NCBI GenBank assembly: GCA_045125245.1
Contig: JBGVNF010000118.1
Span: 7,025-71,024, forward strand
From: SVEL01 sp045125245
Lineage (GTDB): Bacteria; Bacillota; Clostridia; Lachnospirales; Lachnospiraceae
Direction: 5' to 3'
DNA length: 64,000 nucleotides
The notes beneath the pieces were generated by a model that worked only from the letters and a program-made list of their open reading frames with translations, was not told where the DNA came from and did not search any database. The position numbers and the translations under genes were made by a program. Below, one piece after another: positions 42,925 through 51,586 of this stretch (within the stretch, counting starts at the first letter, position 1; each line of letters starts with the position of its first letter).

Positions 42925-44443
42925 TTACATTTTCCTCCTCTTCATCATAATATATAATGCAATCTTCTATCTGGCTGATTTCGAAATGAGCCTTCTCTAT
43001 AAGTTTCTTTCTCTTTACATTGCCGTATAAGCCCATTACCTGAATTGTAATAAGAGGTGTCATAGCAACCATAGCAACAAGACCGAATGCATCATTTAAA
43101 ATATTGCCACCGCAGGCTTCACATGCGCCTATTGCAAATGGAAGCATAAAGGTTGTGGTCATAGGTCCGCTGGCAACTCCACCGGAGTCGAAGGCGATAC
43201 CAGTGTAGATAGCAGGTACGTAGAATGTAATAACTAGTGATATTAAATATCCAATTATAAGGAATGGATAGATAGGAATGCCTGTCAAAACTCTAAGCAT
43301 TGAGAGTCCAACAGATACGCCTACACCGATTGATAATGCGTATCCGATAGAACGCTGTGAGATAGCACCGTTTGTTATCTCTTCAACCTGTTTCTTAAGT
43401 GTATGAACAGCAGGCTCCGCAGATACTACAAAGTATCCCATAACCATACCTATTAAAATAAGCCAGTATTTATTTTCGCTGCTAGCGATTTTTGCACCAA
43501 TCAAACGTCCAGCAGGCATAAAGCCTACGTTTGCACCTGTAAGGAAAAGTCCTATATATGTATAGATTAAACCGACGCTGATTTTTATTACTTGATGCAT
43601 ATGGAAACGACGACAGAATAACTGGAATATAATAAATACGCCAACAATAGGTAGGAAAGCTATAAGGACTTCCTTGCCATATTCTGGTATCTCGTTTACA
43701 AAATGTATAAAAGCATCTTTAGTTGTCAAATAATGTCCAAGAACAGTTTCTGTTGTCTCAGGTTTTGGAGAAAAGCATATACTTAATATAAGCACAGCTA
43801 AAATTGGACCGATACTACATAAAGCTACGAGACCGAAGCTGTCTTCACCAGAACGCTTGTCACTTCTTATGGAAGCCATACCTGCTCCTAATGCCATGAT
43901 AAACGGAACTGTTATAGGACCAGTAGTTACACCGCCTGAATCAAATGCAGTAGGTATAAAATCCTTTGGTGCGAAAATGGCCAAAATCATCGCTCCAATA
44001 TAGAAGAAAACTAATAGCTTGGAAAGTGGAATACCAAGCCTTGTTCTAAGCATTGAAATGGCAAGAAATATTCCTACACCTGTAGCAACCGCAAGGATAA
44101 GTACCATATTTGGAATAGCAGGTACCTGATTGGCGAGCACCGTTAAGTCAGGCTCTGCGATGGTTATTAAAGCGCCTAATATAAGGCATATTGCTATTGG
44201 AATAATATATTTTTTCGATTTATTAATAGTAATACCGATACCTTCGCCAAGAGGCTGCATTGAAATAGTTGAACCTATAGTGAAAAGGCTCATGCCTACT
44301 ATTAGCATAAGTGTACCGAATACAAATAAAACTAGAATGCCGGAGTCCATAGGTGCCAAAGTAACGCTTAAGAACAATACAATTGCAGCTATTGGCAATA
44401 CAGAGCTCACAGATTCACCCATTGCTCCTCGTAAATGTTTCAC
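42914..44443 (-). CDS. DUF1538 membrane protein, probable transporter
   Basis: This 509-residue protein starts with a GTG at 44443 (MKHLRGAMGESVSSVLP), 7 nt after GGGAG. About 12-14 hydrophobic segments form two homologous halves, each with a GGV.[ST]GP.T element (FDSGGVTTGPITVPFIMALG and FDSGGVASGPMTTTFMLPFA) and a following DAFGLVA or DSFGLVA motif. DUF1538 has no assigned function known to me. The inverted duplicated design is that of secondary transporters or channels. The downstream PII-like gene overlaps it. Confidence 0.85.
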   Translation of the reverse strand: MKHLRGAMGESVSSVLPIAAIVLFLSVTLAPMDSGILVLFVFGTLMLIVGMSLFTIGSTISMQPLGEGIGITINKSKKYIIPIAICLILGALITIAEPDLTVLANQVPAIPNMVLILAVATGVGIFLAISMLRTRLGIPLSKLLVFFYIGAMILAIFAPKDFIPTAFDSGGVTTGPITVPFIMALGAGMASIRSDKRSGEDSFGLVALCSIGPILAVLILSICFSPKPETTETVLGHYLTTKDAFIHFVNEIPEYGKEVLIAFLPIVGVFIIFQLFCRRFHMHQVIKISVGLIYTYIGLFLTGANVGFMPAGRLIGAKIASSENKYWLILIGMVMGYFVVSAEPAVHTLKKQVEEITNGAISQRSIGYALSIGVGVSVGLSMLRVLTGIPIYPFLIIGYLISLVITFYVPAIYTGIAFDSGGVASGPMTTTFMLPFAIGACEACGGNILNDAFGLVAMVAMTPLITIQVMGLYGNVKRKKLIEKAHFEISQIEDCIIYYDEEEENVNEL

Positions 44444-44571
44444 ATTAAATCTCCCTTCTTTGTTTGTATTACAATATAGCATATAAATGTTTAAATGGTA
44501 AGACTTTTTAATAAGAAAGAAAATTTTCGTAAAATCTTCACAAAATGTTCATAGAATAATAAGGAAAGCAT

Positions 44572-44601
44572 TTGACAAATGAGGTGGATTGGAACTAAAA
44601 T
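44572..44601 (+). promoter_or_regulatory. Promoter of the ABC exporter operon
   Basis: TTGACA (44572-44577) and TAAAAT (44596-44601) with an 18-bp spacer, about 68 nt before the first gene. Confidence 0.6.
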
Positions 44602-44668
44602 GTTATCTAGCTGTATAAAAAAGCTATAAATACATAATAGATATATAAATATATAAGGAGGAAATAGA

Positions 44669-46411
44669 ATGTTAAAACGATTAAGTGCAAGTATTCGAGA
44701 ATATAAGGCGCCAACGATTGTTACAGTGGTGCTTATAGTATTTGAAGTAATATTTGAATGTATTATTCCGTTCATGACAGCTTCGTTAGTTAACAGAGTT
44801 AAAGCGGGAACTACAACTAAGGATATCCTTATAACAGGTGCAATTCTTGTTTTGATGGCAGTATTATCTTTGGTATGTGGTGGTGTGGCAGCAGTTACAT
44901 CTTCTAAAGCTTCAGCTGGTTTTGCGAAGAATTTACGTCATGATATGTTCTCAAAGATTCAGACATATTCTTTTGAGAATATCGATAAATTCTCATCATC
45001 ATCATTGGTAACACGTCTTACAACAGATGTTTCTAATGTACAGATGGCCTATATGATGATCAGTAGAATTGCTATAAGATGTCCGCTTATGCTTACTTTT
45101 GCTATATTCATGGCATGGAAGATGGGTGGTTCATTAGCTGCTACATTTGTATTTGCAGTACCAGTGATGGCATTTGGTTTGATTCTTATAGCAAAGACTG
45201 CTATGCCAGCTTTTAAGAGAGTGTTTAAGAAGTACGATAAGTTAAATGAATCTATTGAAGAGAATGTTCGTGCTATGCGTGTGGTAAAGGGCTTCGCTAG
45301 AGAAGAGTATGAGAAGGAAAAGTTTGGAAATGCAGCTGAAGAAATTTGTAAAGACTTTACAAAAGCTGATAGAATAGTTGCCTTCAATACACCGCTTATG
45401 CAGTTGTGTCTTTACTTTAATATGATATTCATTTTAATAGTTGGTTCCAAGCTTACTATTTCAAGCATGGGAACAGAGTTAAATATTGGTCAGATTTCAG
45501 CTATGCTTACATATGCTATGCAGACTCTTATGTCTCTTATGATGTTATCAGTAGTTTATGTTATGGTGACAATTTCTCTTGAACCAGCAAAACGTATTTG
45601 CGAAGTGCTTGGTGAAGAGCCAGTTATTCTTAATCCTGAGAATCCACACTTAGAGGTTGAGGATGGAAGCATTACTTTTGAAAATGTAAGCCTTAAGTAT
45701 TCAAAAAAAGCTAAAAAGTCAGCTCTTAATGATATTGATTTACATATAGAGTCTGGAATGACTGTAGGTATTATTGGTGGTACAGGTTCTAGTAAGTCAT
45801 CACTAGTACAGCTTATTCCACGTCTATACGATGCAACGGAAGGTGTTGTAAAGGTTGGTGGCATAGATGTTAAGGAATATGATATCAACGTTCTTAGAGA
45901 TAGTGTAGCTATGGTTTTACAGAAGAACCTTTTATTCTCTGGAACTATAAAGGAAAATCTTCGTTGGGGTAATGAAAATGCTACAGAAGAAGAAATTATA
46001 GAGGCATGTAAGCTTGCTGACGCTCATGAGTTCGTTTCTAGTTTCGAAGATGGTTACGATACATTTATCGAGCAAGGCGGAACGAATGTATCTGGTGGTC
46101 AGAAGCAGAGACTATGTATTGCAAGAGCACTTCTTAAGAAACCTAAGATTCTTATCTTAGATGATTCAACAAGTGCTGTAGATACTAAGACAGATGCTAA
46201 GATTAGAGCAGCCTTTAAGTCATATATTCCTGATACTACTAAGATTATTATCGCTCAGCGTATATCTTCAGTACAGGATTCAGATATGATAATTGTAATG
46301 GACAATGGTCATATTTCTGACGTGGGGACACATGATGAACTCCTTAAGAAGAGTGAAATTTACCGTGAGGTATATGTACAGCAGACGGAAGGAGGTAAGG
46401 ATAATGAGTAA
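44669..46411 (+). CDS. ABC exporter half, degenerate ATP-site subunit
   Basis: This 580-residue protein has six TM helices (1-320) fused to an ATPase. The ATPase has Walker A GGTGSSKSS, signature VSGGQKQRLCIARA, Walker B LILDDSTSAVD with D in place of the catalytic E, and Q in place of the H-loop histidine (IIAQRISSV). This is the usual picture of the non-catalytic partner in heterodimeric Firmicute multidrug exporters. The downstream gene, overlapping by 8 nt, supplies the intact site. AAGGAGG precedes the ATG. Substrate is unknown. Confidence 0.92.
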   Translation: MLKRLSASIREYKAPTIVTVVLIVFEVIFECIIPFMTASLVNRVKAGTTTKDILITGAILVLMAVLSLVCGGVAAVTSSKASAGFAKNLRHDMFSKIQTYSFENIDKFSSSSLVTRLTTDVSNVQMAYMMISRIAIRCPLMLTFAIFMAWKMGGSLAATFVFAVPVMAFGLILIAKTAMPAFKRVFKKYDKLNESIEENVRAMRVVKGFAREEYEKEKFGNAAEEICKDFTKADRIVAFNTPLMQLCLYFNMIFILIVGSKLTISSMGTELNIGQISAMLTYAMQTLMSLMMLSVVYVMVTISLEPAKRICEVLGEEPVILNPENPHLEVEDGSITFENVSLKYSKKAKKSALNDIDLHIESGMTVGIIGGTGSSKSSLVQLIPRLYDATEGVVKVGGIDVKEYDINVLRDSVAMVLQKNLLFSGTIKENLRWGNENATEEEIIEACKLADAHEFVSSFEDGYDTFIEQGGTNVSGGQKQRLCIARALLKKPKILILDDSTSAVDTKTDAKIRAAFKSYIPDTTKIIIAQRISSVQDSDMIIVMDNGHISDVGTHDELLKKSEIYREVYVQQTEGGKDNE

Positions 46412-48332
46412 GCCAAAGAATATGGGCAAGGGTATGCCGATGGGAAAACCAGGATTTAATGGTGGAACATTTAAACGAGTCTTAAAGATGCTTATGCAGT
46501 ATTATCCTGTGTTATTTCCTGTGTCTATAGCTTGTATAGTATTTTGTTCTGTTACAGCAACACTTCCTGCTATATTCCAGCAGCAGGTAATTGAAGCCAT
46601 TGAGAAATGGGCGCCAACAGGCGATTGGGCTGGTGCTAGTAAGGTAATCGTACCAAAGGTACTTATACTTGCAGGATTTTATGTAATCTCTATTATAGGT
46701 ATTACACTTCAGTCACAGCTTATGGTTTATATAACTCAGGGATTTTTAAATAAATCCAGAGTAAGTATGTTTAATGGTATGCAGAATCTTCCTGTTAAGT
46801 ATTTTGATACGCATAAGCATGGAGATATAATGAGTCATTATACAAATGATATTGATACATTAAGAATGCTTATTTCTCAAGCATTACCTACATTGATACA
46901 GTCTTCGATTGTTATAATGTGTGTACTTGGAATTATGATTTATTATAGTATTCCAATGACGTTTGTTGTGCTTGTAGGTGTAGTGATTATGCTTATGGTT
47001 TCGAAAAAACTTGCAGGTGGTTCGGCGAAGTTCTTTATGAAGCAACAGGTTTCCATCGGTAAAGCTGAAGGTTATATTCAGGAAATGATGAATGGCCAGA
47101 AGGTAATCAAGGTATTCAATCATGAGGATAATGTTAAAGAAGAATTTGATAAGATAAACGAAGAATTATGTAATGATAGTTTCAAAGCAAATGCATATGC
47201 AAACTGCCTTGGACCAATTATTATGAATATTGGAAATGTTTTATATGTAACAGTTATAACAATAGGTGGAATTTTACTTGTAACAGGATTTAAGAATTTT
47301 AGTATTTCAGGTATTGCTTTTGGTATTAGTATAGTAGTTCCTTTCCTTAACATGACAAAGCAGTTTACGGGAAATATCAATACATTCTCGCAGCAAATCA
47401 ACCATGTAGTAATGGGTCTTGCAGGCGCACAGAGAGTGTTTGAAGTAATGGATGCAACTCCTGAAACAGATGATGGATATGTAACACTTGTTAACGCTAA
47501 GATTGATGCGGCTGGAAATATTACAGAGGTTCCAGAGCATACAGGTGTATGGGCATGGAAGCATCCACATGGTGATGGTACACTTACTTATACTAAGCTT
47601 GAGGGTGATGTAACACTTGATGATGTAGACTTTGCATACGAGGAAGGCAAGAATGTTCTTCATAATGTAACAGTTTTCGCAAAGCCAGGTCAGAAGGTTG
47701 CTTTCGTAGGCTCGACAGGTGCGGGTAAGACAACTATCACAAATCTTATCAATAGATTTTATGATATCGCAGATGGTAAGATTAGATATGATGGAATCAA
47801 TATCAATAAGATAAAGAAAGCAGACTTAAGACGTTCCTTAGGAATCGTTTTACAGGAGACAAATCTCTTTACAGGAAGCGTAATGGACAATATTCGTTAC
47901 GGTAACTTAGATGCCACAGATGAGCAGTGTATCGATGCAGCTAAGCTTGCAGGTGCAGATGATTTTATCACACGTTTACCACAGGGTTATGATACACAGC
48001 TTTCTAACAATGGTTCAAACCTTTCACAGGGACAGCGCCAGTTAATCGCTATCGCTAGAGCAGCGGTTGCTGATCCGCCAGTTATGATTCTTGATGAAGC
48101 TACATCTTCTATCGATACTAGAACAGAGGCTATTGTACAGCGTGGTATGGATAAGCTTATGGAAGGTAGGACAGTATTTGTAATTGCACATAGACTTTCT
48201 ACTATTAAGAATTCAGATGTGATTATGGTGCTTGAACATGGCCGTATTATAGAGCGTGGAAACCACGAGAAATTGTTAGAGGAGAAGGGAACCTACTATC
48301 AGTTATATACAGGTGCCTTCGAACTCGAATAA
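46404..48332 (+). CDS. ABC exporter half, catalytic subunit
   Basis: The protein is 642 residues from the ATG at 46404, preceded by GGAGG; the longer open frame from 46305 lies inside the previous gene. The ATPase has Walker A GSTGAGKTT, signature LSQGQRQLIAIARA, Walker B MILDEATSSID with the catalytic E, and H-loop IAHRLSTI. An insert of about 45 residues (near WAWKHPHGDGTLTYTKLEGD) links TM and ATPase parts. It forms a heterodimer with the upstream product. Its last 18 coding bases reappear inverted at 48729-48746. Confidence 0.93.
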   Translation: MSKPKNMGKGMPMGKPGFNGGTFKRVLKMLMQYYPVLFPVSIACIVFCSVTATLPAIFQQQVIEAIEKWAPTGDWAGASKVIVPKVLILAGFYVISIIGITLQSQLMVYITQGFLNKSRVSMFNGMQNLPVKYFDTHKHGDIMSHYTNDIDTLRMLISQALPTLIQSSIVIMCVLGIMIYYSIPMTFVVLVGVVIMLMVSKKLAGGSAKFFMKQQVSIGKAEGYIQEMMNGQKVIKVFNHEDNVKEEFDKINEELCNDSFKANAYANCLGPIIMNIGNVLYVTVITIGGILLVTGFKNFSISGIAFGISIVVPFLNMTKQFTGNINTFSQQINHVVMGLAGAQRVFEVMDATPETDDGYVTLVNAKIDAAGNITEVPEHTGVWAWKHPHGDGTLTYTKLEGDVTLDDVDFAYEEGKNVLHNVTVFAKPGQKVAFVGSTGAGKTTITNLINRFYDIADGKIRYDGININKIKKADLRRSLGIVLQETNLFTGSVMDNIRYGNLDATDEQCIDAAKLAGADDFITRLPQGYDTQLSNNGSNLSQGQRQLIAIARAAVADPPVMILDEATSSIDTRTEAIVQRGMDKLMEGRTVFVIAHRLSTIKNSDVIMVLEHGRIIERGNHEKLLEEKGTYYQLYTGAFELE

Positions 48333-48341
48333 AAATGAAAG

Positions 48342-48375
48342 GTAGATTAGGTGTCAAAATCCTAATCTACTTTTT
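48342..48375 (+). terminator. Terminator of the ABC exporter operon
   Basis: GTAGATTAG (48342-48350) pairs with CTAATCTAC (48362-48370), followed by TTTTT. Its loop is the left end of the palindromic element. Confidence 0.8.
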
Positions 48376-48645
48376 GTTTTGGCAGGTTATAAAATTTATA
48401 CTGTATTTTTACATACTTCGTATATTTGATTTTCTAAATACTTTGAATTGAATTTATTATGACGGACGTGACCGGCGTCTATTCGCCCTCCATGGCTCAG
48501 AGACGCCTTTTTTCAACATCGTGTTGAAAAATCACTGTTTAAAGAACAAAGTATTAAGAAAATCTAAATACACTACGCTATCGTAAAAGATACAGTATAA
48601 ATTTTTATAACCTGCAGTTTAAATTGTGATAGGATTTTGACACCT
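48349..48645. mobile_element. Nested palindromic element, copy A (297 bp)
   Basis: Perfect 15-bp terminal inverted repeats AGGTGTCAAAATCCT (48349-48363; 48631-48645) enclose a second long inverted repeat and a core with two hairpins. These are GGCGTCT/AGACGCC (about 48474-48507) and a CAACA-tcg-TGTTG stem (about 48513-48531). No protein is encoded. It matches copy B at 53059-53360. It looks like a MITE-type or structured-RNA repeat; no target duplication is evident. Confidence 0.7.
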
Positions 48646-48766
48646 AGTTTTATTTTCTGAACCGGTGATAGGATTTTGACATCCAAATTTTTTTTTTGAT
48701 ATTTTCTATAATATTTTATGAGTGTGAATCGAGTTCGAAGGCACCTAGAGAAGGTGGAGCCTTAGT

Positions 48767-49729
48767 TTATAAATCTACGGACTTCATGATGTCTTTAAGA
48801 AGTCTTGCGGAGTTTTTGAGGGCTTCGATTTCTTCGTCGTCTAAGGAGATTGGTACTTTGGTTTCGACGCCGTCTTTTCCTACGATGGCTGGGAAGCTTA
48901 AGGCTATGTCTTCTATGCCATATTCTCCATGCATCATATTTGAAATAGGTAGGATGGATTTTTCGTCTCGAAGGATTACTTCACAGATTCTTCTTACAGA
49001 GACAGCGATGCCGTAGTAGGTTGCTTGCTTTCTTTTTATTATTTCGTAGGCGCTATTTTTTACTTTGTCTCCGATTTTATCCATTTCTTCATCATGACTA
49101 TAATGACCACGCATTTCACAGAAATCATCAATAGGGATGCCTGAAATGTTTGCACTGCTCCAAGCTGCGATTTCACTGTCGCCGTGTTCGCCGATGATAA
49201 AGGCGTGTACGCTTCGGCTGTCTACGCCGAGAAGCTCTCCTGTTTGATATTTAAGGCGCGCGGTGTCTAGAACAGTGCCTGAGCCTATGACATGGTTTTC
49301 AGGGAGGCCTGAAAGCTTCATAGCTACATAAGTTAGGATATCTACAGGATTAGATACGATTAGAAGAATACCGTTGAAGCATCTTTTTGATATTTCTGGG
49401 ATGATACTTTTGTAGATAGCTACATTTTTGTGGACTAGGTCTAGGCGTGTTTCACCAGGTTTCTGGTTTGCACCTGCTGTGATAATTATAATTTCTGCGC
49501 CACATATATCGTCATAGGTGCCTGCGTATATCTTCATTGGTTTACCAAATGGTACACCGTGGCTTATGTCCATAGCTTCACCTTCGGCTTTTGTATGGTC
49601 TACATCAATAAGTACGATTTCGGAAAAAAGACCACTTTCCATTAAACTGAAAACGGAAGCTGAGCCTACATAACCGCAGCCTATCATTACAGCTTTTCGA
49701 GTGTTGATAATAGTGTTTGAATTATTCAT
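48767..49729 (-). CDS. ldh: L-lactate dehydrogenase
   Basis: This 320-residue enzyme reduces pyruvate to L-lactate with NADH. The NAD motif GCGYVGSASVFSLM lies near residues 18-31. The substrate loop NQKPGETR has the Gln that marks lactate rather than malate dehydrogenase, and the active-site histidine is in IGEHGDSE. AGGAGGG precedes the ATG. The pyruvate kinase gene lies 2 kb away, a loose glycolytic link. Confidence 0.93.
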   Translation of the reverse strand: MNNSNTIINTRKAVMIGCGYVGSASVFSLMESGLFSEIVLIDVDHTKAEGEAMDISHGVPFGKPMKIYAGTYDDICGAEIIIITAGANQKPGETRLDLVHKNVAIYKSIIPEISKRCFNGILLIVSNPVDILTYVAMKLSGLPENHVIGSGTVLDTARLKYQTGELLGVDSRSVHAFIIGEHGDSEIAAWSSANISGIPIDDFCEMRGHYSHDEEMDKIGDKVKNSAYEIIKRKQATYYGIAVSVRRICEVILRDEKSILPISNMMHGEYGIEDIALSFPAIVGKDGVETKVPISLDDEEIEALKNSARLLKDIMKSVDL

Positions 49730-49836
49730 GGATACCCTCCTATATTTATGATTGAAACGATTTAATGTTACAACTATATGCTAGTATATCCATGAAGTGA
49801 CATATAAATTCAAAAGAAGGCTTAGTTATATTTGTT

Positions 49837-50892
49837 TTATTTAAAGATAGATTTTGCACTAAAAATACAGTAGCTACCGATAGGCCTAGAGGAAGTTTTT
49901 ATGTATTTGTTTGCGCCTGATTCGAAAATACAGTAGATATTATCATCATTTATATTGATTTGCTCTGCCATTGAAGGCAATGTAAGAGTTCTGTATGCAG
50001 GACCTTTTAATATTTGTTTTGTGTTATTGAAAATGTCGGAAGGTGCATTATAGTCTTTTAAATCATAGCATCTTAGAACGGAATTATGTCGACGTCCGTA
50101 AGAGGTTGATACACAGAGGAAAATATTATTATCTTCTTTGTAAAAACATATTCCCTGAGCTTTTTTTGGTGCTTCTATGTAACGCTTAGGAACTAAGGAT
50201 AGAAGTCCTTTATCGGAGCAAACAGAATAACCGTAGATATGATTTGTGTTATCTAAGCTGAAGGTGCCAATCCATAGAAGGTTGTCATAAAAGGTGCAAA
50301 AGCTTGTGTATTTTAATTCAGCAGCATTTATATGCATAATGTTTTTAAGTGCTATAGATTTTGCATTTAGATTTATGGAAGCTTCGATAGCACAAAAAAA
50401 TTCGTCCTTCTTTATAGCACCCATGCCATTTCCATTTTTACTTCCACCACCTTCTGCAATCCAAATATATTTTCCATCATAAGCTATACCGCCCATATGA
50501 GCTTTTTTATCATATACAAGAGTGGCGATTAGGTGATTGCTTTTTAAAACATATATTATGGAATTGTATATATTTAATGCATCATAAGCCGTCGTTAAAA
50601 CATATTCCTCGCAGATGCAGATTCCCTGTGGAACCATAGAAGAACAGTTTTGACCTAATACATTTGTATTGGTAAGCCCTGGAATAGAATAGTAGCTATT
50701 ATAAATAGAAAGATAATCTACCATTCGATTTTTATGTGAAGTTTTGCTTATAATATTTTTTTCGAGAACATAATAGTTAGGTATTTTACTGTCTTTAATA
50801 CGTCTAGCTGTTGGCATTATGCTTGTATAATTTCCAAAAATGGAGTAATCATATTCTGAGTTTTTGTTAATATTATTTGACAAATTTTCCAT
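49837..50892 (-). CDS. Hypothetical protein, possibly beta-propeller
   Basis: This 351-residue protein has no signal peptide and no TM segment. Repeated strand-rich blocks such as GGIAYDGKYIWIAEGG, CTFYDNLLWIGTF and GICFYKEDNNIFLCVS suggest a propeller with about five to six blades. I do not recognise a named family. GGAGA precedes the start. It is alone on the minus strand, 107 nt beyond the ldh start. Confidence 0.6.
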   Translation of the reverse strand: MENLSNNINKNSEYDYSIFGNYTSIMPTARRIKDSKIPNYYVLEKNIISKTSHKNRMVDYLSIYNSYYSIPGLTNTNVLGQNCSSMVPQGICICEEYVLTTAYDALNIYNSIIYVLKSNHLIATLVYDKKAHMGGIAYDGKYIWIAEGGGSKNGNGMGAIKKDEFFCAIEASINLNAKSIALKNIMHINAAELKYTSFCTFYDNLLWIGTFSLDNTNHIYGYSVCSDKGLLSLVPKRYIEAPKKAQGICFYKEDNNIFLCVSTSYGRRHNSVLRCYDLKDYNAPSDIFNNTKQILKGPAYRTLTLPSMAEQININDDNIYCIFESGANKYIKTSSRPIGSYCIFSAKSIFK

Positions 50893-51005
50893 GGAGTTGT
50901 CTCCTTTTACGATGTAATTATGATTACATTATTCTTTATTATCATCATTGTCAAGAAGTATAAAAATAATTTTTATAAAAATTGATGTAATATTGAAAAA
51001 TGGTA

Positions 51006-51453
51006 TTGAACAGGCTGTTATAGTAGAGCTGCTATGGAAGGACTCATAGATGCAGCAGATAAGGCTACAGAGCAGGATGTGACACTTATTTACTTAGACC
51101 TTAATAAGTTTAAATATGTCAATGATACATATGGACACGAGGCGGGAGATAAAGTATTAAAGATATATAGCAAGAGCTTAAGGAAGATTTTTGGCAAGAT
51201 TGGCTTCGTGGGACGTATGGGTGGCGATGAGTTTATGGTTATTCTTACGGGAATTAACAAGGATATTGCTAAGAAATTATGTGAAAAGCTTCAAGAAGTG
51301 CTTGCAGTGGATAGCAAGGAGTTGTATTTTGAATATACCATAAGTACATCTTATGGAATTGCTACGAGAGCAAGAGGAAGCTATACATCTATAGAGGATG
51401 TTATGGTGGAAGCGGACGAGAGTATGTATAAGTTCAAAGAAGAACATAGATAG
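51006..51453 (+). pseudogene. Remnant of a GGDEF diguanylate cyclase
   Basis: From the ATG at 51034 a 139-residue frame encodes most of a GGDEF domain with intact LDLNKFKYVNDTYGHEAGDK and the active site RMGGDEF. Just upstream the sequence reads TTG-A-ACAGGCTGTTATAGT; removing one A gives L-T-G-C-Y-S, the canonical domain start, so there is a frameshift. No sensor domain, start signal or ribosome site is found. It is probably inactive. Confidence 0.75.
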
Positions 51454-51462
51454 AGAAGATGA

Positions 51463-51515
51463 AATAATACAGTTTTTTGTACTTAAAATGTAAAAAACTG
51501 TATTATTTTTTTTTA
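51463..51515 (+). terminator. Terminator before pyk
   Basis: AATAATACAGTTTTTT pairs perfectly with AAAAAACTGTATTATT, followed by a T-run. Confidence 0.85.
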
Positions 51516-51586
51516 ACCTATAGTATAATAAAAATCGATTTATACAATAATAGGTAATGATATTTTAATTATAAAGGAGCGGGCGC

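Larger units (their letters stand above)
48311..48746. repeat. 18-bp perfect inverted repeat flanking copy A
   Basis: AGGTGCCTTCGAACTCGA at 48311-48328, the end of the ABC gene, recurs as its reverse complement at 48729-48746, just after the ldh stop. A 17-bp direct repeat of the element end is also present (48626-48642 and 48665-48681). Confidence 0.85.

Noticed and set aside
46305..46403. Upstream extension of the second ABC exporter gene
   Set aside because: It lies within the first exporter gene; GGAGG and the MSKPKNMGKG start support 46404.
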